The notes under the pieces: model-generated
Told to the model about the DNA's origin: nothing
Database searches by the model: none
Seen by the model: the letters and a program-made list of their open reading frames with translations, nothing else
Translations under genes and position numbers: made by a program
Part shown: positions 1 to 8,887 of the stretch, piece by piece
Layout of the letters: each line of letters begins with the position of its first letter
How positions within the stretch are numbered: position 1 is the first letter of the stretch
Assembly (NCBI GenBank): GCA_039714835.1
Contig: JBDLIN010000085.1
Span: forward strand, 1 to 14,483
Source of the DNA: SZUA-22 sp039714835
GTDB taxonomy: Bacteria; Bacteroidota; Ignavibacteria; Ignavibacteriales; Melioribacteraceae
Length of the DNA: 14,483 bases
Direction of reading: 5' to 3'

Positions 1-1127
1 ACATAAATATACTCACCATCACAAGCATCTTCAGAACCATTGGCATAAGCTACCCACATTTCAAGCGTTGATGCATTATATACTACATTTAGTAAATTAC
101 CACCTTTGCTAGCAACTGATTTGGAAAGGTTAATCATCTTCTCAGAATTAAACTTACCATTGTTTAAATTTAAATTAGCATAGGCAATATCATTATCCAT
201 CGTGTAGTATATACAATTGTCCATCACCTTTAATGAAACATTGTCCGGTTTCTCATTATCTTTATAAATTGACAGTTTAACATCATCTGGAGTCGTTACT
301 ACAGCTATTGCAGCCCCCATTGTTTCTTGCTTTCCATCACCTATATATAAGAAATATCTCTTAATCAATTGGGCATTTTTAATCATATCAAGAGTTTCGT
401 CAAGATTATCAGAATCATATAAAATTGTTCTAAATATCAGTGAGAAATGAATTCCATCATAATTGTAAGGATATTCCGATGAAGGAGATGCTCCTTTTTC
501 ACCTAATACTATTCCTTTTGCATTCATCCCGGAATGAGATGCTACATAACCAGCAAATGATGTTTGAATATGAGGAATCCCTTGATCAGGTTTATAGACA
601 ACAATAACTGGATAATCTTGTAAATGTGCATCCATCGTAAAATCTAAATTTCTAATCTGGAAAAGATCACCACTTTCTGTTGCATCACCCCAGACCGCAA
701 CACCGCTGCAAGCATAAGACGAAACAACCGGAATCATATGAGCTCTTCTTAATTTATCAAGAGATACTTCGGCACCATCAGCAAGTCCTTTTAATTCCTC
801 AACAAACCGATTATCTATATAAGGAAGCATCTTATTCCATGCATCATCTAAATTCGCATCAGAATATTTTTCATCACTCTCTTGTCCTAATTCCAAAAAT
901 CCACCCATACATTTCTCAACTTCATCTTTTATTGCTTGACCAAGTTGATAACCCATTTGGTATGGAGTACCACTTACAACTACAACTGGAATTTTAGTTA
1001 TACTATTCTCAACATAATATACTTTTGCAGTTTGGATATCCTGGTTTTCAGTAGATGTATCACTTTTTTCACTACAAGAGATAAAGAAAACTAAAATGAG
1101 CGATGAAGTTAAAATTCTTTTAAGCAT
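1..1127 (-). CDS. C45-family (AAT domain) Ntn-hydrolase lipoprotein, C-terminus cut by window edge
   Basis: Translating the minus strand from the ATG at 1125-1127 gives an open frame of 375 codons that runs off the left edge. AGGAGA lies about 7 bases upstream of the ATG. Residues 1-18 look like a lipoprotein signal (hydrophobic LILVFFIS, then Cys18), so the mature protein is probably membrane-anchored. Around residue 140, YACSGVAVWG followed by GDLFQIRNLDF (153-163) matches the nucleophile region of the acyl-CoA:6-aminopenicillanate acyltransferase/C45 family. In that family an internal Cys (here Cys140) becomes the N-terminal nucleophile after self-cleavage; the preceding residue here is Ala139. 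The upstream GTPYQMGYQLGQ segment (53-64) is also typical. Characterised relatives cleave or transfer acyl groups on amides, but the substrate here cannot be inferred. It stands apart from the gene to its right because a terminator lies between them. The family call is from recalled motifs. Function beyond amide or acyl hydrolysis is unknown. Confidence 0.85.
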   Translation of the reverse strand, partial: MLKRILTSSLILVFFISCSEKSDTSTENQDIQTAKVYYVENSITKIPVVVVSGTPYQMGYQLGQAIKDEVEKCMGGFLELGQESDEKYSDANLDDAWNKMLPYIDNRFVEELKGLADGAEVSLDKLRRAHMIPVVSSYACSGVAVWGDATESGDLFQIRNLDFTMDAHLQDYPVIVVYKPDQGIPHIQTSFAGYVASHSGMNAKGIVLGEKGASPSSEYPYNYDGIHFSLIFRTILYDSDNLDETLDMIKNAQLIKRYFLYIGDGKQETMGAAIAVVTTPDDVKLSIYKDNEKPDNVSLKVMDNCIYYTMDNDIAYANLNLNNGKFNSEKMINLSKSVASKGGNLLNVVYNASTLEMWVAYANGSEDACDGEYIY

Positions 1128-1191
1128 TATCTTCTCCTAAAATTATTATTTATGTTGCAACTATAAAACAAACATTTATTTAATAGTAACT

Positions 1192-1294
1192 TGTCATTCC
1201 CACATGTTTAAAGTGGGAATCTAAAACTAAACAATGAGATTCCGGCTTAAAGCCTGCCCCGTAATGTTTTTATACGGGGATTGCCGGAATGACA
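1192..1294. repeat. Nested palindromic intergenic repeat element
   Basis: The outer arms TGTCATTCC (1192-1200) and GGAATGACA (1286-1294) are perfect inverted repeats. Inside are ATTCCCAC (1196-1203) with GTGGGAAT (1213-1220), ATTCCGGC (1239-1246) with GCCGGAAT (1283-1290), GGCTT (1244-1248) with AAGCC (1250-1254), and CCCCGTA (1257-1263) with TACGGGG (1273-1279). It lies just upstream of the C45 gene. It resembles the dispersed non-coding palindromic elements (REP or small MITE-like) found between genes in many genomes. No second copy is in this window, so repeat status is inferred from its architecture and higher GC than its surroundings. Confidence 0.6.
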
Positions 1295-1342
1295 GATCAG
1301 ATTATTTTCTCATGCAATGAGTATAATTGCCCGGTTGATACA

Positions 1343-1380
1343 AATACAAAAGTCGGGATCTATTGCTGAGATCCCGACTT
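1343..1380 (-). terminator. Rho-independent terminator of the receptor/T9SS operon
   Basis: A perfect 11-bp stem, AAGTCGGGATC (1350-1360) with GATCCCGACTT (1370-1380), encloses a 9-base loop. Read on the minus strand it is followed by TTGTATTTG, so the last stem T's and this tail form a T-rich run. It starts 22 bases past the stop codon at 1403, where the four-gene operon should end, and it insulates the C45 gene from that operon. Confidence 0.85.
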
Positions 1381-1402
1381 GAATAGAAATATTTACTTCT
1401 AA

Positions 1403-2554
1403 TTACTTAAGCAGCATCATTTTTCTTGTTTGAACAAAATTGTCAGCTTCGAGTCTGTAGAAATAAATACCTGAAGACATATTAGCTGCATTCCATGTTG
1501 ATTCATGAACACCTACATTCATTTCACCATTAACCAATTCTGCAACTACTTGTCCCAATGTATTGACAACAGTCAGCTTAACATTAGCATTTGCTGGTAA
1601 CGCAAATTGAATATTTGTTGCTGGGTTAAACGGATTTGGATAGTTTGCCATAAGTTCATATTTGCTTGGTAATTCTGCAATTTCCTCTTCAACACCAACA
1701 CCAGTACCTGTTGTTCTGACTGTTATTTCATTAATTTCAACTTGATCAGTTGCAGCAGGATTGGAGGACAAAACTGCAAATTGAGTAAATGTACCAGAAA
1801 CTCGAGCAGTATCTTCAGTTGCTTCCAATAACCAGACATCTTCTTCATCACTTAAGTCACCTTCCCAAATTTTGACCTTAAATTCAGTTTCATACAAGTA
1901 AAATTTAACCCAATATGGTAAATTCTGTTCGAACTCAAATTCGCCTGCAGCTAGATATAACCAATTCCCAGGATTTAAGAAATCATATTCAGCTCCACCT
2001 TCATCTCCTCCTAATTCATCATCTCCCTTTCCAAAAACTCGAGCAATTGCAATTTGGTTTTGTAGAGGACTAATAAACACTTGATATGCTCCTTCTTCTG
2101 TAGGATCAGAATCTGGATAACTTTCCGATGTATCTCTTTGAACCATTCGAGTTGCTAGTGAGAAAAATGATGATTCAATTTTTTTAAAATTGATATTCAT
2201 TGTAATTTCTACATTAGGAGCACCTTTACTTGAATCAACAAGAAGCATTTTACCTCTATCTGAATCAGCAGTATCAATTTCCGGACAACCATTTGACTGC
2301 ATAACAACAGCGCCAACAAAACTGGAGAAATTACCAGTTTGTAAAAATGCTGCTCCTTCTGGAGTTTGTTTTACAATCGATCCTGATAAGCCATCACCTT
2401 CCCCATAATACATCCAGCCTACATCTTTTAAACAGGCAGAATCAGCGTCATAATCATCAAATGTATCCTGCCAAAGAATATCTCCTACTTCTTGGGCAAA
2501 GACTGCACTACTTAGTATCAATAAAGCAATTATTGATTTGTAAATTGTTTTCAT
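1403..2554 (-). CDS. Secreted lectin-like protein with T9SS type A sorting domain
   Basis: 383 residues. Residues 1-20 form a clean signal peptide (MKTIYKSIIALLILSSAVFA, then Gln). The ATG is preceded by GGAGG (2559-2563), so the start is secure. The middle (about 28-282) is acidic and strand-rich. The stretch PYWVKFYLYETEFKVKIWEG (213-232), and the closing VEINEITVRTTG, resemble concanavalin A/LamG-type jelly-roll modules that bind or coat glycans. Residues 296-383 are a T9SS type A sorting domain: YPNPFNPATNIQFALP (305-320), then NTLGQVV, SGIYFYRLEA and a C-terminal KMMLLK. The protein should therefore cross the outer membrane by type IX secretion and be released or anchored at the surface. 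No catalytic motif was recognised, so a glycan-binding or structural role is a guess. It is last in the operon, 54 bp after the PorV/PorQ-family gene, which could help deliver it. Confidence 0.85.
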   Translation of the reverse strand: MKTIYKSIIALLILSSAVFAQEVGDILWQDTFDDYDADSACLKDVGWMYYGEGDGLSGSIVKQTPEGAAFLQTGNFSSFVGAVVMQSNGCPEIDTADSDRGKMLLVDSSKGAPNVEITMNINFKKIESSFFSLATRMVQRDTSESYPDSDPTEEGAYQVFISPLQNQIAIARVFGKGDDELGGDEGGAEYDFLNPGNWLYLAAGEFEFEQNLPYWVKFYLYETEFKVKIWEGDLSDEEDVWLLEATEDTARVSGTFTQFAVLSSNPAATDQVEINEITVRTTGTGVGVEEEIAELPSKYELMANYPNPFNPATNIQFALPANANVKLTVVNTLGQVVAELVNGEMNVGVHESTWNAANMSSGIYFYRLEADNFVQTRKMMLLK

Positions 2555-2608
2555 TTTTCCTCCATGAATTTGTGAATAATATATTATTTGGTCGTAATTA
2601 TGTTATTA

Positions 2609-3637
2609 CTAAAAATTAAAATTTAAAGTTAACCTGTTAACATTCCCGAAAAACTCGGCATTTGTATATGCATAATCTAAGCTTGCACCAAAATCACCGA
2701 GGGCAAAGTTAAATCCAAGACCAAAACTGTAATCTTCAACATCGTAATTAAATTTGTAACCGGCTCTGAAAAAGAACATTTTTTTAAATCCCAATTCAGT
2801 ACCCAAGTGGATTCGTTCAGTATAATCAATCGGGTGTAATAGATCTATTGCTGTGTTCAGCTCAAAATCACTTTCATTGTCGTTCAACAATTTAAAAATA
2901 TCCATTGCTAAACCAACCCTGATTATTAGAGGCATTTGAAATTCCTCTGTCCAATATTTCATATCAGTTGAATAGTTTTGAAAAGCCACACCTAGCACTA
3001 AATCTTTATATCCAATATTATAAAATGCTCCAAAATCAAATCCCCAATGACTAATTGCCCATTCTCTATCTTCATACTCATATTGCTGTGAAGCTGCATC
3101 TATTTCGTTTACTGCTATTGGTACAGTTCCTAAATTCTCATATACATATTTCAATTTGAGACCTACTGAAAATAGTTCGTTTACTTGATAGGCATAAGCA
3201 AAACCAACTGAGTAATCCTGAATGTTAAGATCACCTGTTGTGATGAATCCTCTTTCATCAACACTTTTATCAACTCTCTGTGTACCAATAATTTCACCAT
3301 AGTCCATATAAATCAAATCCAAACCAAAAGTTCCATACTGACCTAAATTAACTGCTGCACCCAATCCATATAATTGCGTATCTGCAAGCCAGCTAACATG
3401 GTTAATAACAGCACCTATATTCTTTACACTTGTTAGAGAAGCTGGATTATAGAAGATACTTTGAACACCTGAAACAGTTGCTACACTTGCATTTCCCATA
3501 CCGCTCTCTCTGGCTCCAAGACTAATTGCAAGGTAAGTCATTCCACTCTGTCCAGACTTCTTCATTTGTGCATAGTTGTTATTAATTAAAGAGAACAGAC
3601 TAACAAAAATTATTAAAGAAAAGTACTTTATTTTCAT
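2609..3637 (-). CDS. PorV/PorQ-family (UPF0164) outer-membrane barrel protein
   Basis: 342 residues from the ATG at 3635-3637. The frame can be extended four codons to a TTG at 3649, but that TTG overlaps the Shine-Dalgarno GGAG (3644-3647) of the ATG, so the ATG is preferred. A signal peptide (1-23, ending NNYA) precedes QMKKSGQSGMTYLAISLGARESGMGNA (24-50) and SVATVSGVQSIFYNPASL. This is the hallmark N-terminus of PorV/PorQ/UPF0164 proteins, FadL-like barrels of the T9SS. The rest is alternating beta-strands with many aromatics, ending in TLNFNF, a typical barrel terminus. In characterised T9SS, PorV shuttles cargo from the translocon to the attachment complex and PorQ helps tether it. Here the gene lies between two genes for proteins with T9SS C-terminal domains, which suggests a dedicated partner of those cargos. 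Whether it is the housekeeping PorV or a paralogue cannot be told from the window. Confidence 0.85.
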   Translation of the reverse strand: MKIKYFSLIIFVSLFSLINNNYAQMKKSGQSGMTYLAISLGARESGMGNASVATVSGVQSIFYNPASLTSVKNIGAVINHVSWLADTQLYGLGAAVNLGQYGTFGLDLIYMDYGEIIGTQRVDKSVDERGFITTGDLNIQDYSVGFAYAYQVNELFSVGLKLKYVYENLGTVPIAVNEIDAASQQYEYEDREWAISHWGFDFGAFYNIGYKDLVLGVAFQNYSTDMKYWTEEFQMPLIIRVGLAMDIFKLLNDNESDFELNTAIDLLHPIDYTERIHLGTELGFKKMFFFRAGYKFNYDVEDYSFGLGFNFALGDFGASLDYAYTNAEFFGNVNRLTLNFNF

Positions 3638-3658
3638 AATATACTCCAAAAGTTTGTA

Positions 3659-5722
3659 TTATCTAATGATAACAAATTTACCCATTGTTGAACCGAGCGG
3701 ATTTCCATCCAAATCCCATCCTTCTACATAAAAGATGTAAACACCACTCTTAATATTTCGCCAATTATCTGTAATTTGATACCACTCCTCATCTGCTGAC
3801 TCAGGTACTGAATTAGGATTTTCTGGATTTGGATGAGGTATTGTTGCAACAAGATCTCCGTGCATAGTAAATACACGTATTGTTGCTTTTGCCGGTAATC
3901 CTACAAACATTAATTTATCTTCTATTCTTGGGACATCGTGATAATCTTCCTTAACAGTTCCTCCATACGCTAATCCTTGAACATGATAAGGATTTGGAAC
4001 AACATATACTTGATCTAAACTATTAGAAGCACCTAAAAATGGTGATGCACCAGTAACAAAGTTACGGTTATAATAAGGGCTTGATTCAAGAGACTGCCCA
4101 GGATTTACACCTGTAGTATTCTGTGAGCCATCATCATAAGCGGTAATACTATAATAGTATTTTTTACCTCTTTCAACATCTCTATCAGTATAACTTGTTG
4201 AATCTCTCTCTATTGTTGCTAACAAATTATAAATATTTGTAAAAGCACCTTCCGCACGATAAATTCTGTATCCAGCAAAATCAAGTTCCTTTGTCTGCCA
4301 GTCTAATTTATCAGCAACTGATCCCCAATTTAATTCAATTTTTCCAGGACCAGAATCAATGTTAACATCATCCGGTGCTGGAGGAGGTGTTGGTAAACTC
4401 TCTAATCCAATACTCCAAGCATACTCAGCTCTTTTTGCATGCATTAACAATGAGTCTAAACCAGTAGCAATCAAAGCGTTTTTTGCTTCATCGCTAAATT
4501 CGCCATCGTACTCTAGAGTTCCATTCATCCAATCTCTACCAGCTTCAATTGCAAGTTTTTGCGAGATTGAACCAACAGCTTCATATAAAACTATCGTAAT
4601 ACTTTCTCCAAAATTTATATCATATGGTCCAAATGAAAGTATTGCAACCGGTTCTCTTACAGTTTCATCATATGGATATTGTGACTGCCCTTCCGTACCA
4701 TTAGGAAATCTCTCTGTATTTAGTTCAGAGTACATAATACTCCTAGAACTACCTTTTGCGTATGACTCAAATTCTGATCTAGTATCGATATTGATGATTG
4801 AGGGTTGGCTTCGATCATCAGTTGGATCTGTTGGTGATGTATCTGCATGTAAAACTCCTATTCCAGGATATTGAGGAGATAAGAATTCACCGGTGGTTTT
4901 GTCAGGATCGCCAATATCATCTCCTACATAATGATTGTCATCTGCTCGACCATCATACACATAATAAAGACCTCTAAGGTCATCTCCGGGTTGCTTCCCT
5001 ATGTAAACTGACCAATCATCACGTTGATTTTGTACTTGTTTTGCTACTTCACCTCCTGGTAGCATAAGAAATTGAAATCCAAAATAGACTCCAGTTAAAT
5101 TTTGGTCCGCCAATTCAACATCATTGTCTGAATTGATATTTCCATCGTTAGTAAATGTATACTCCTTTATTATATAGCTGTTATGATTCTGATTTGCTTG
5201 AGCGTAGCTTCTCATAATAACCTCAACACCGACATCAGTTGCAAATTTTGTTTCAATTCTTTCATCTGCAGGAATAGTTGAGGATTTAGTACTTGAGGAA
5301 CGTGTGTCAAGAAAACGTTCTTCAAGATTTCCATTTACAGTTACATTTGGTAGTCTATTTCTAACTTTCTTTTTATTTGATTTAGCTTTTATAAAATTTC
5401 GAGCTTCATCATTCTCGAATCCGCCCTGTGAAACGTGCCTTGAATGAAATGTACCAATAGAATCTGTCCAGTCCGTTACTCCAATCCATATACCTAGACC
5501 TTCTAGATTTTTCCTCGTCATTGTTCTAAAGTCACCACCTGGATATGTCATCTGATTCTGTAATGGTGCATAAGCTGGAATAGAATAAGATGGGAACATA
5601 CTCTCCCATAATTTCCCAATTTCATGACTTTTAGTTTCAGTCGTCTGGCCAAGATTTGTACTAAAGAATACACCGAAGAATAATATAATACAAATGGCAA
5701 TGCTTGGCTTGTTGAATTTCAT
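3659..5722 (-). CDS. Large secreted protein with fibronectin III domain and T9SS-like C-terminal domain
   Basis: 687 residues from the ATG at 5720-5722, which has GGAGG 5 bases upstream (5728-5732) and starts a normal signal peptide (MKFNKPSIAICIILFFGVFF). An in-frame ATG at 5764, with its own AGAGG, would add 14 polar residues before the signal peptide and is less likely. A long N-terminal region (mature residues about 35-430) has no domain I can name. It resembles a conserved secreted family of FCB lineages, with MTYPGGDFR, KNLEGLGIWIGV, NNRLP-like and FLDTRSSS stretches. A fibronectin type III module follows at about 450-535 (KIELNWG, GYRIYRAEG, YYYSITAYDDG). The C-terminal domain (about 572-687) starts YVVPNPYHVQG and ends SGVYIFYVEG then GKFVIIR, a variant T9SS sorting domain. 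It occupies the slot after the TonB receptor where a SusD gene would sit in Bacteroidia. A surface substrate-capture role is inference from position only. Confidence 0.8.
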   Translation of the reverse strand: MKFNKPSIAICIILFFGVFFSTNLGQTTETKSHEIGKLWESMFPSYSIPAYAPLQNQMTYPGGDFRTMTRKNLEGLGIWIGVTDWTDSIGTFHSRHVSQGGFENDEARNFIKAKSNKKKVRNRLPNVTVNGNLEERFLDTRSSSTKSSTIPADERIETKFATDVGVEVIMRSYAQANQNHNSYIIKEYTFTNDGNINSDNDVELADQNLTGVYFGFQFLMLPGGEVAKQVQNQRDDWSVYIGKQPGDDLRGLYYVYDGRADDNHYVGDDIGDPDKTTGEFLSPQYPGIGVLHADTSPTDPTDDRSQPSIINIDTRSEFESYAKGSSRSIMYSELNTERFPNGTEGQSQYPYDETVREPVAILSFGPYDINFGESITIVLYEAVGSISQKLAIEAGRDWMNGTLEYDGEFSDEAKNALIATGLDSLLMHAKRAEYAWSIGLESLPTPPPAPDDVNIDSGPGKIELNWGSVADKLDWQTKELDFAGYRIYRAEGAFTNIYNLLATIERDSTSYTDRDVERGKKYYYSITAYDDGSQNTTGVNPGQSLESSPYYNRNFVTGASPFLGASNSLDQVYVVPNPYHVQGLAYGGTVKEDYHDVPRIEDKLMFVGLPAKATIRVFTMHGDLVATIPHPNPENPNSVPESADEEWYQITDNWRNIKSGVYIFYVEGWDLDGNPLGSTMGKFVIIR

Positions 5723-5785
5723 TAATTCCTCCGAATTAAATCTATTTATTAAACTTTTATTCATTATAGTCCTCTTTAAATCTTT

Positions 5786-8728
5786 CTACAAATTGAAACG
5801 GAAACCTAATATATATGTTCGATGCTGACCTGCCAAAATAACATCACTTGAAGTTCGCAGCACATTTTTATCAGCGACATCCTCTGACCCTACTCTATCT
5901 GTTTTCCCATTATTGTAAAGATCTTCATAATAATGCATCCAATTGGGAATTGCAGTTCTATAATGACTTACCCAAAGATTGCTTATATCTAGATATAGTT
6001 CCATATCTCCTAATGTGCTTATTTTGAAGTTTCTGCTAATTCTTAAGTTTGAACTAAAATATGGTATTTTGTAAAATTTGACATCAGGATGGGCATCTAT
6101 AAAACTATCAGATAAATGAGCATCAGTGAATTCTTTTCCTCTGTAGAACAATCCAAAACTAAATCCGGTTTTATGAAGAATTGGGTAATCTAAAATCCTT
6201 GGACCCCAATTCACAGGCGTTCGAATTGTAATAACTCCTCTACCGTAAGGTGTAATCTCTGAGATCAATGGTCTTGGAACACCGCGTAATTCTCCATCTA
6301 TTCCAATAGATGGATTGTCTGTAATGACGGGGATCTGACTTATGTTTGGTACTCTTAAATCGCTTGTACTTTTCTGTGTAATATTAAAATTGAGAAAACC
6401 AGTAATCCACTCTCCATATGATCTTCTAAACTCAATATCAATTCCTCTAATTTCTCTATTTTCACGTTGTACGGCTGACTCCAAAACAATACTTTGATCA
6501 GAATGTGCATATACTATACCGCTTTCAACATCCGAGTAATCTTTATAGAATACTCCAACATGTAATTGGAAAAGATCATATATATTCTGATCATATCCTA
6601 ACTCGTAGTTAATTGATTTCTGGAATGTTAAAGTAGGATCACCCAACCATTGTAGCCTATAATCTATATTTGCTGTTGAGAAATACATTGCTTCAGGCTG
6701 GGGCATTTGAACAAAATGTCCATAGTTAAAATATACTTTACTGTTTGTAGTAATTGGGAATGAGATACCTACTCTTGGACTGACATGCATTTGTGCATCA
6801 GGTTTAATTTTTGGAAATGTCCCATCAAGAAAGGCATTTACCACTTCTAAATTCGTTGCATACTCGAGAGTCCGTTGAACATCCGGTAATGAATCGTTTG
6901 CTGTATAATAATCAAAACGGAGACCAACATTAGCAACCATTCCCATAAATTCAATTTTATCTTGTACATATGCATTAAATTGCAGAGGTGAAACATCTGA
7001 TTGATTAAGGTAAATTTGATCTGCATTATCATCGTGAAGGTGGAATCTATTTTGCACAAGATGTGTCTTTCTAATACCAAGTCCTATCTTTAATTCATGG
7101 GACGGATGGAATTGATTAATGAGTGCTACTTTAACATCATATCTCTCTGTATAGGAACTATCAACTGTATTTGCCCTTCCAAACATTCGGTATCCACTAA
7201 CATCATCAGGATATCCTAATTCAACAGGTATATGCCCCGATTGAGGATCATAGTACAATCTACCATGGAAGTATCTTCCTGCTGATTCTGGTGATTGATC
7301 AAATTTTTTCGAGTTCCAACTTGATCTATAATAATTTGCATCCGCTTCTAAATAAAGTGTGGGTTTAAATATCTGCATTAAATGGAGACCGTATAAATTT
7401 ACAATATTATTCACATATGGTTTATTGAAAAAGTAGAATGGGTTGGAGTCTCCTCCATCGAATGCAATTTTAACTTCATCACTCCATCTGCTATTCATCT
7501 CATCTCGTGATACCGTATGTATAGTGGTATTTAAAGCAGATAATGTCAGTGTTGTGTTCGTACCAAATCTGTTAATTGCCTTAAGCATGTAACCTATCTC
7601 TTCGTAAGAATCTTTCGGCTGCGGATATGTATAAGGACGGTTAATATATTTGAATCCAGCCAACAAATTAAGATCCCATGGAAGAAAATTTACTCCGCCA
7701 CTTAATGAAAGATCAAGATTATGTCCTGTTCTATTTCCATATTCAACCGGTCTATGTCTCCATTTCCAAAGCTCTCTTGCTTCTTCTGCTGTAAGATCAT
7801 TACCCGGATCACTGTCATTTATAAGTCTATCTGAATAGGCATTCCAACCCATCCATTTTATAGTATCTGAGATAATTCCTTCTTCACGGACAATAAAATT
7901 TTCATTATCAGAATTTTCACCATCATAAAGAACATATGGCCACATCTTATTTATTGCAGGGGTGTATCTATCAGCACCGTCATGTCTATATCCAGCAGGC
8001 TCAAATTGATAATCAACTGCTGCATGAAATTGATCTTCGGGATTTTTAGTTACGATATTAATAATACCTGATCTAGCTTCACCATACTCAGCATTATATC
8101 CCCCTCGCAATACTTTTATTTCCTGTATACTGTTTTTGTTTACTGGGAAAGATACTTTCCCAGCTTTTGTGTCTGCTGTGGAATAACCATCAATGAGAAT
8201 ATCTGTTTCGTCAGAAGTACCTTCACGAATTCTGATATCACCCTCAATTAAATTACCTGTTACACCTGCCTGCATACCTACTAAATTTTCGACTCTGCTA
8301 GCAAATGGCAGATTATTTATCTCTGATGCCTGAAGGTTTGTTTCAGAGGCAGAAACATCCAATCTTATTTCATCTCTTTCAGCAGTGATCACAACCTCTG
8401 CACTTTGAAACTCAGTAGGCCGTAAATTAAAATCAATAATTATAGTTCTATCCACCTCAACTTGAACTTCTGTTTGTATCAATGTCTCATATCCTATCAT
8501 ACTTGCTCGTAGTTGATATACACCAGGGCTTACAGCAAGAATAAGATATTTTCCATCAACATCAGTGGCAGCACCAAGTACTGTACCCTGAACAATAACA
8601 TTGACTCCGATCAACGGTTCTCCAGTGGAAGCATCAGTTATTGTACCTCTTATCTTACCAGTAGTTGAAGCCAAAACTGATAATGTTGAGAATAAAAGTA
8701 TAATTAAAATGGTAAATAAACGCTTCAT
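5786..8728 (-). CDS. TonB-dependent receptor with carboxypeptidase-regulatory-like N-terminal domain
   Basis: 980 residues. A signal peptide (1-21) is followed by a CarboxypepD_reg-like beta-sandwich (about 24-103: GKIRGTITDASTGEPLIGVN, ATDVDGKYLILAVSPGVY, MIGYE). Next comes a TonB-box-like EVVITAE (111-117) and the plug domain (about 125-230, with ILIDGYS, IQEIKVLRGG and YNAEYGEARSGIINIVTKNP). The remaining roughly 740 residues form the 22-strand barrel, ending in TYILGFRFNL. The protein imports a bulky ligand across the outer membrane using TonB/ExbBD energy. It lacks a SusD partner gene, so it is not a standard SusC. The start has AGGAGA about 5 bases upstream (8734-8739). It is first in a four-gene operon, and the next gene begins 63 bp on. 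The ligand is unknown; the neighbouring mannosidase cluster makes a glycan plausible. Two operator-like palindromes lie about 180-230 bp upstream. Confidence 0.92.
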   Translation of the reverse strand: MKRLFTILIILLFSTLSVLASTTGKIRGTITDASTGEPLIGVNVIVQGTVLGAATDVDGKYLILAVSPGVYQLRASMIGYETLIQTEVQVEVDRTIIIDFNLRPTEFQSAEVVITAERDEIRLDVSASETNLQASEINNLPFASRVENLVGMQAGVTGNLIEGDIRIREGTSDETDILIDGYSTADTKAGKVSFPVNKNSIQEIKVLRGGYNAEYGEARSGIINIVTKNPEDQFHAAVDYQFEPAGYRHDGADRYTPAINKMWPYVLYDGENSDNENFIVREEGIISDTIKWMGWNAYSDRLINDSDPGNDLTAEEARELWKWRHRPVEYGNRTGHNLDLSLSGGVNFLPWDLNLLAGFKYINRPYTYPQPKDSYEEIGYMLKAINRFGTNTTLTLSALNTTIHTVSRDEMNSRWSDEVKIAFDGGDSNPFYFFNKPYVNNIVNLYGLHLMQIFKPTLYLEADANYYRSSWNSKKFDQSPESAGRYFHGRLYYDPQSGHIPVELGYPDDVSGYRMFGRANTVDSSYTERYDVKVALINQFHPSHELKIGLGIRKTHLVQNRFHLHDDNADQIYLNQSDVSPLQFNAYVQDKIEFMGMVANVGLRFDYYTANDSLPDVQRTLEYATNLEVVNAFLDGTFPKIKPDAQMHVSPRVGISFPITTNSKVYFNYGHFVQMPQPEAMYFSTANIDYRLQWLGDPTLTFQKSINYELGYDQNIYDLFQLHVGVFYKDYSDVESGIVYAHSDQSIVLESAVQRENREIRGIDIEFRRSYGEWITGFLNFNITQKSTSDLRVPNISQIPVITDNPSIGIDGELRGVPRPLISEITPYGRGVITIRTPVNWGPRILDYPILHKTGFSFGLFYRGKEFTDAHLSDSFIDAHPDVKFYKIPYFSSNLRISRNFKISTLGDMELYLDISNLWVSHYRTAIPNWMHYYEDLYNNGKTDRVGSEDVADKNVLRTSSDVILAGQHRTYILGFRFNL

Positions 8729-8887
8729 AAGGTTCTCCTATATAGAATGAAACGGATAACTAAGTTTATTTGTAATTGCGAACTATATTGCATCTGGTTA
8801 TGCATTTAAAATAATTCTAAATAAAAAGTAATAAAATTGATTTGCAAATTTTGAATAAGCTTGTTCCTTTGAAAAACATATTTTGTT
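8729..8887 (-). other. Long AT-rich 5' leader of the receptor operon
   Basis: This roughly 160-base stretch lies between the receptor start codon and the candidate promoter. It is strongly AT-rich and contains the receptor Shine-Dalgarno (8734-8739) and a small palindrome ATTTGCAAAT. I see no riboswitch, convincing hairpin or small gene in it. If the promoter really lies near 8890, transcripts would carry an unusually long untranslated leader. Confidence 0.4.

Noticed and set aside
680..997. Plus-strand open frame of 105 codons
   Set aside because: It is antisense to the C45 gene, is low-complexity (rich in His, Gln and Leu) and has no ribosome binding site. The minus-strand frame is clearly the coding one.
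1127..1185. Sigma-70-like boxes (TTGTTT, 17 bases, TAATAA) just upstream of the C45 gene
   Set aside because: The implied transcription start would fall almost on the Shine-Dalgarno, and the region is too AT-rich for such a match to mean much.
4359..4874. Plus-strand open frame of 171 codons
   Set aside because: It is fully antisense to the FN3/T9SS gene, whose protein has recognisable domains there; no family features are seen in the plus-strand product.
5786..8728. Calling the receptor a SusC homologue
   Set aside because: Its N-terminal domain is shared with SusC, but there is no SusD gene beside it and I do not see SusC-specific signatures; TonB-dependent receptor is the safer name.
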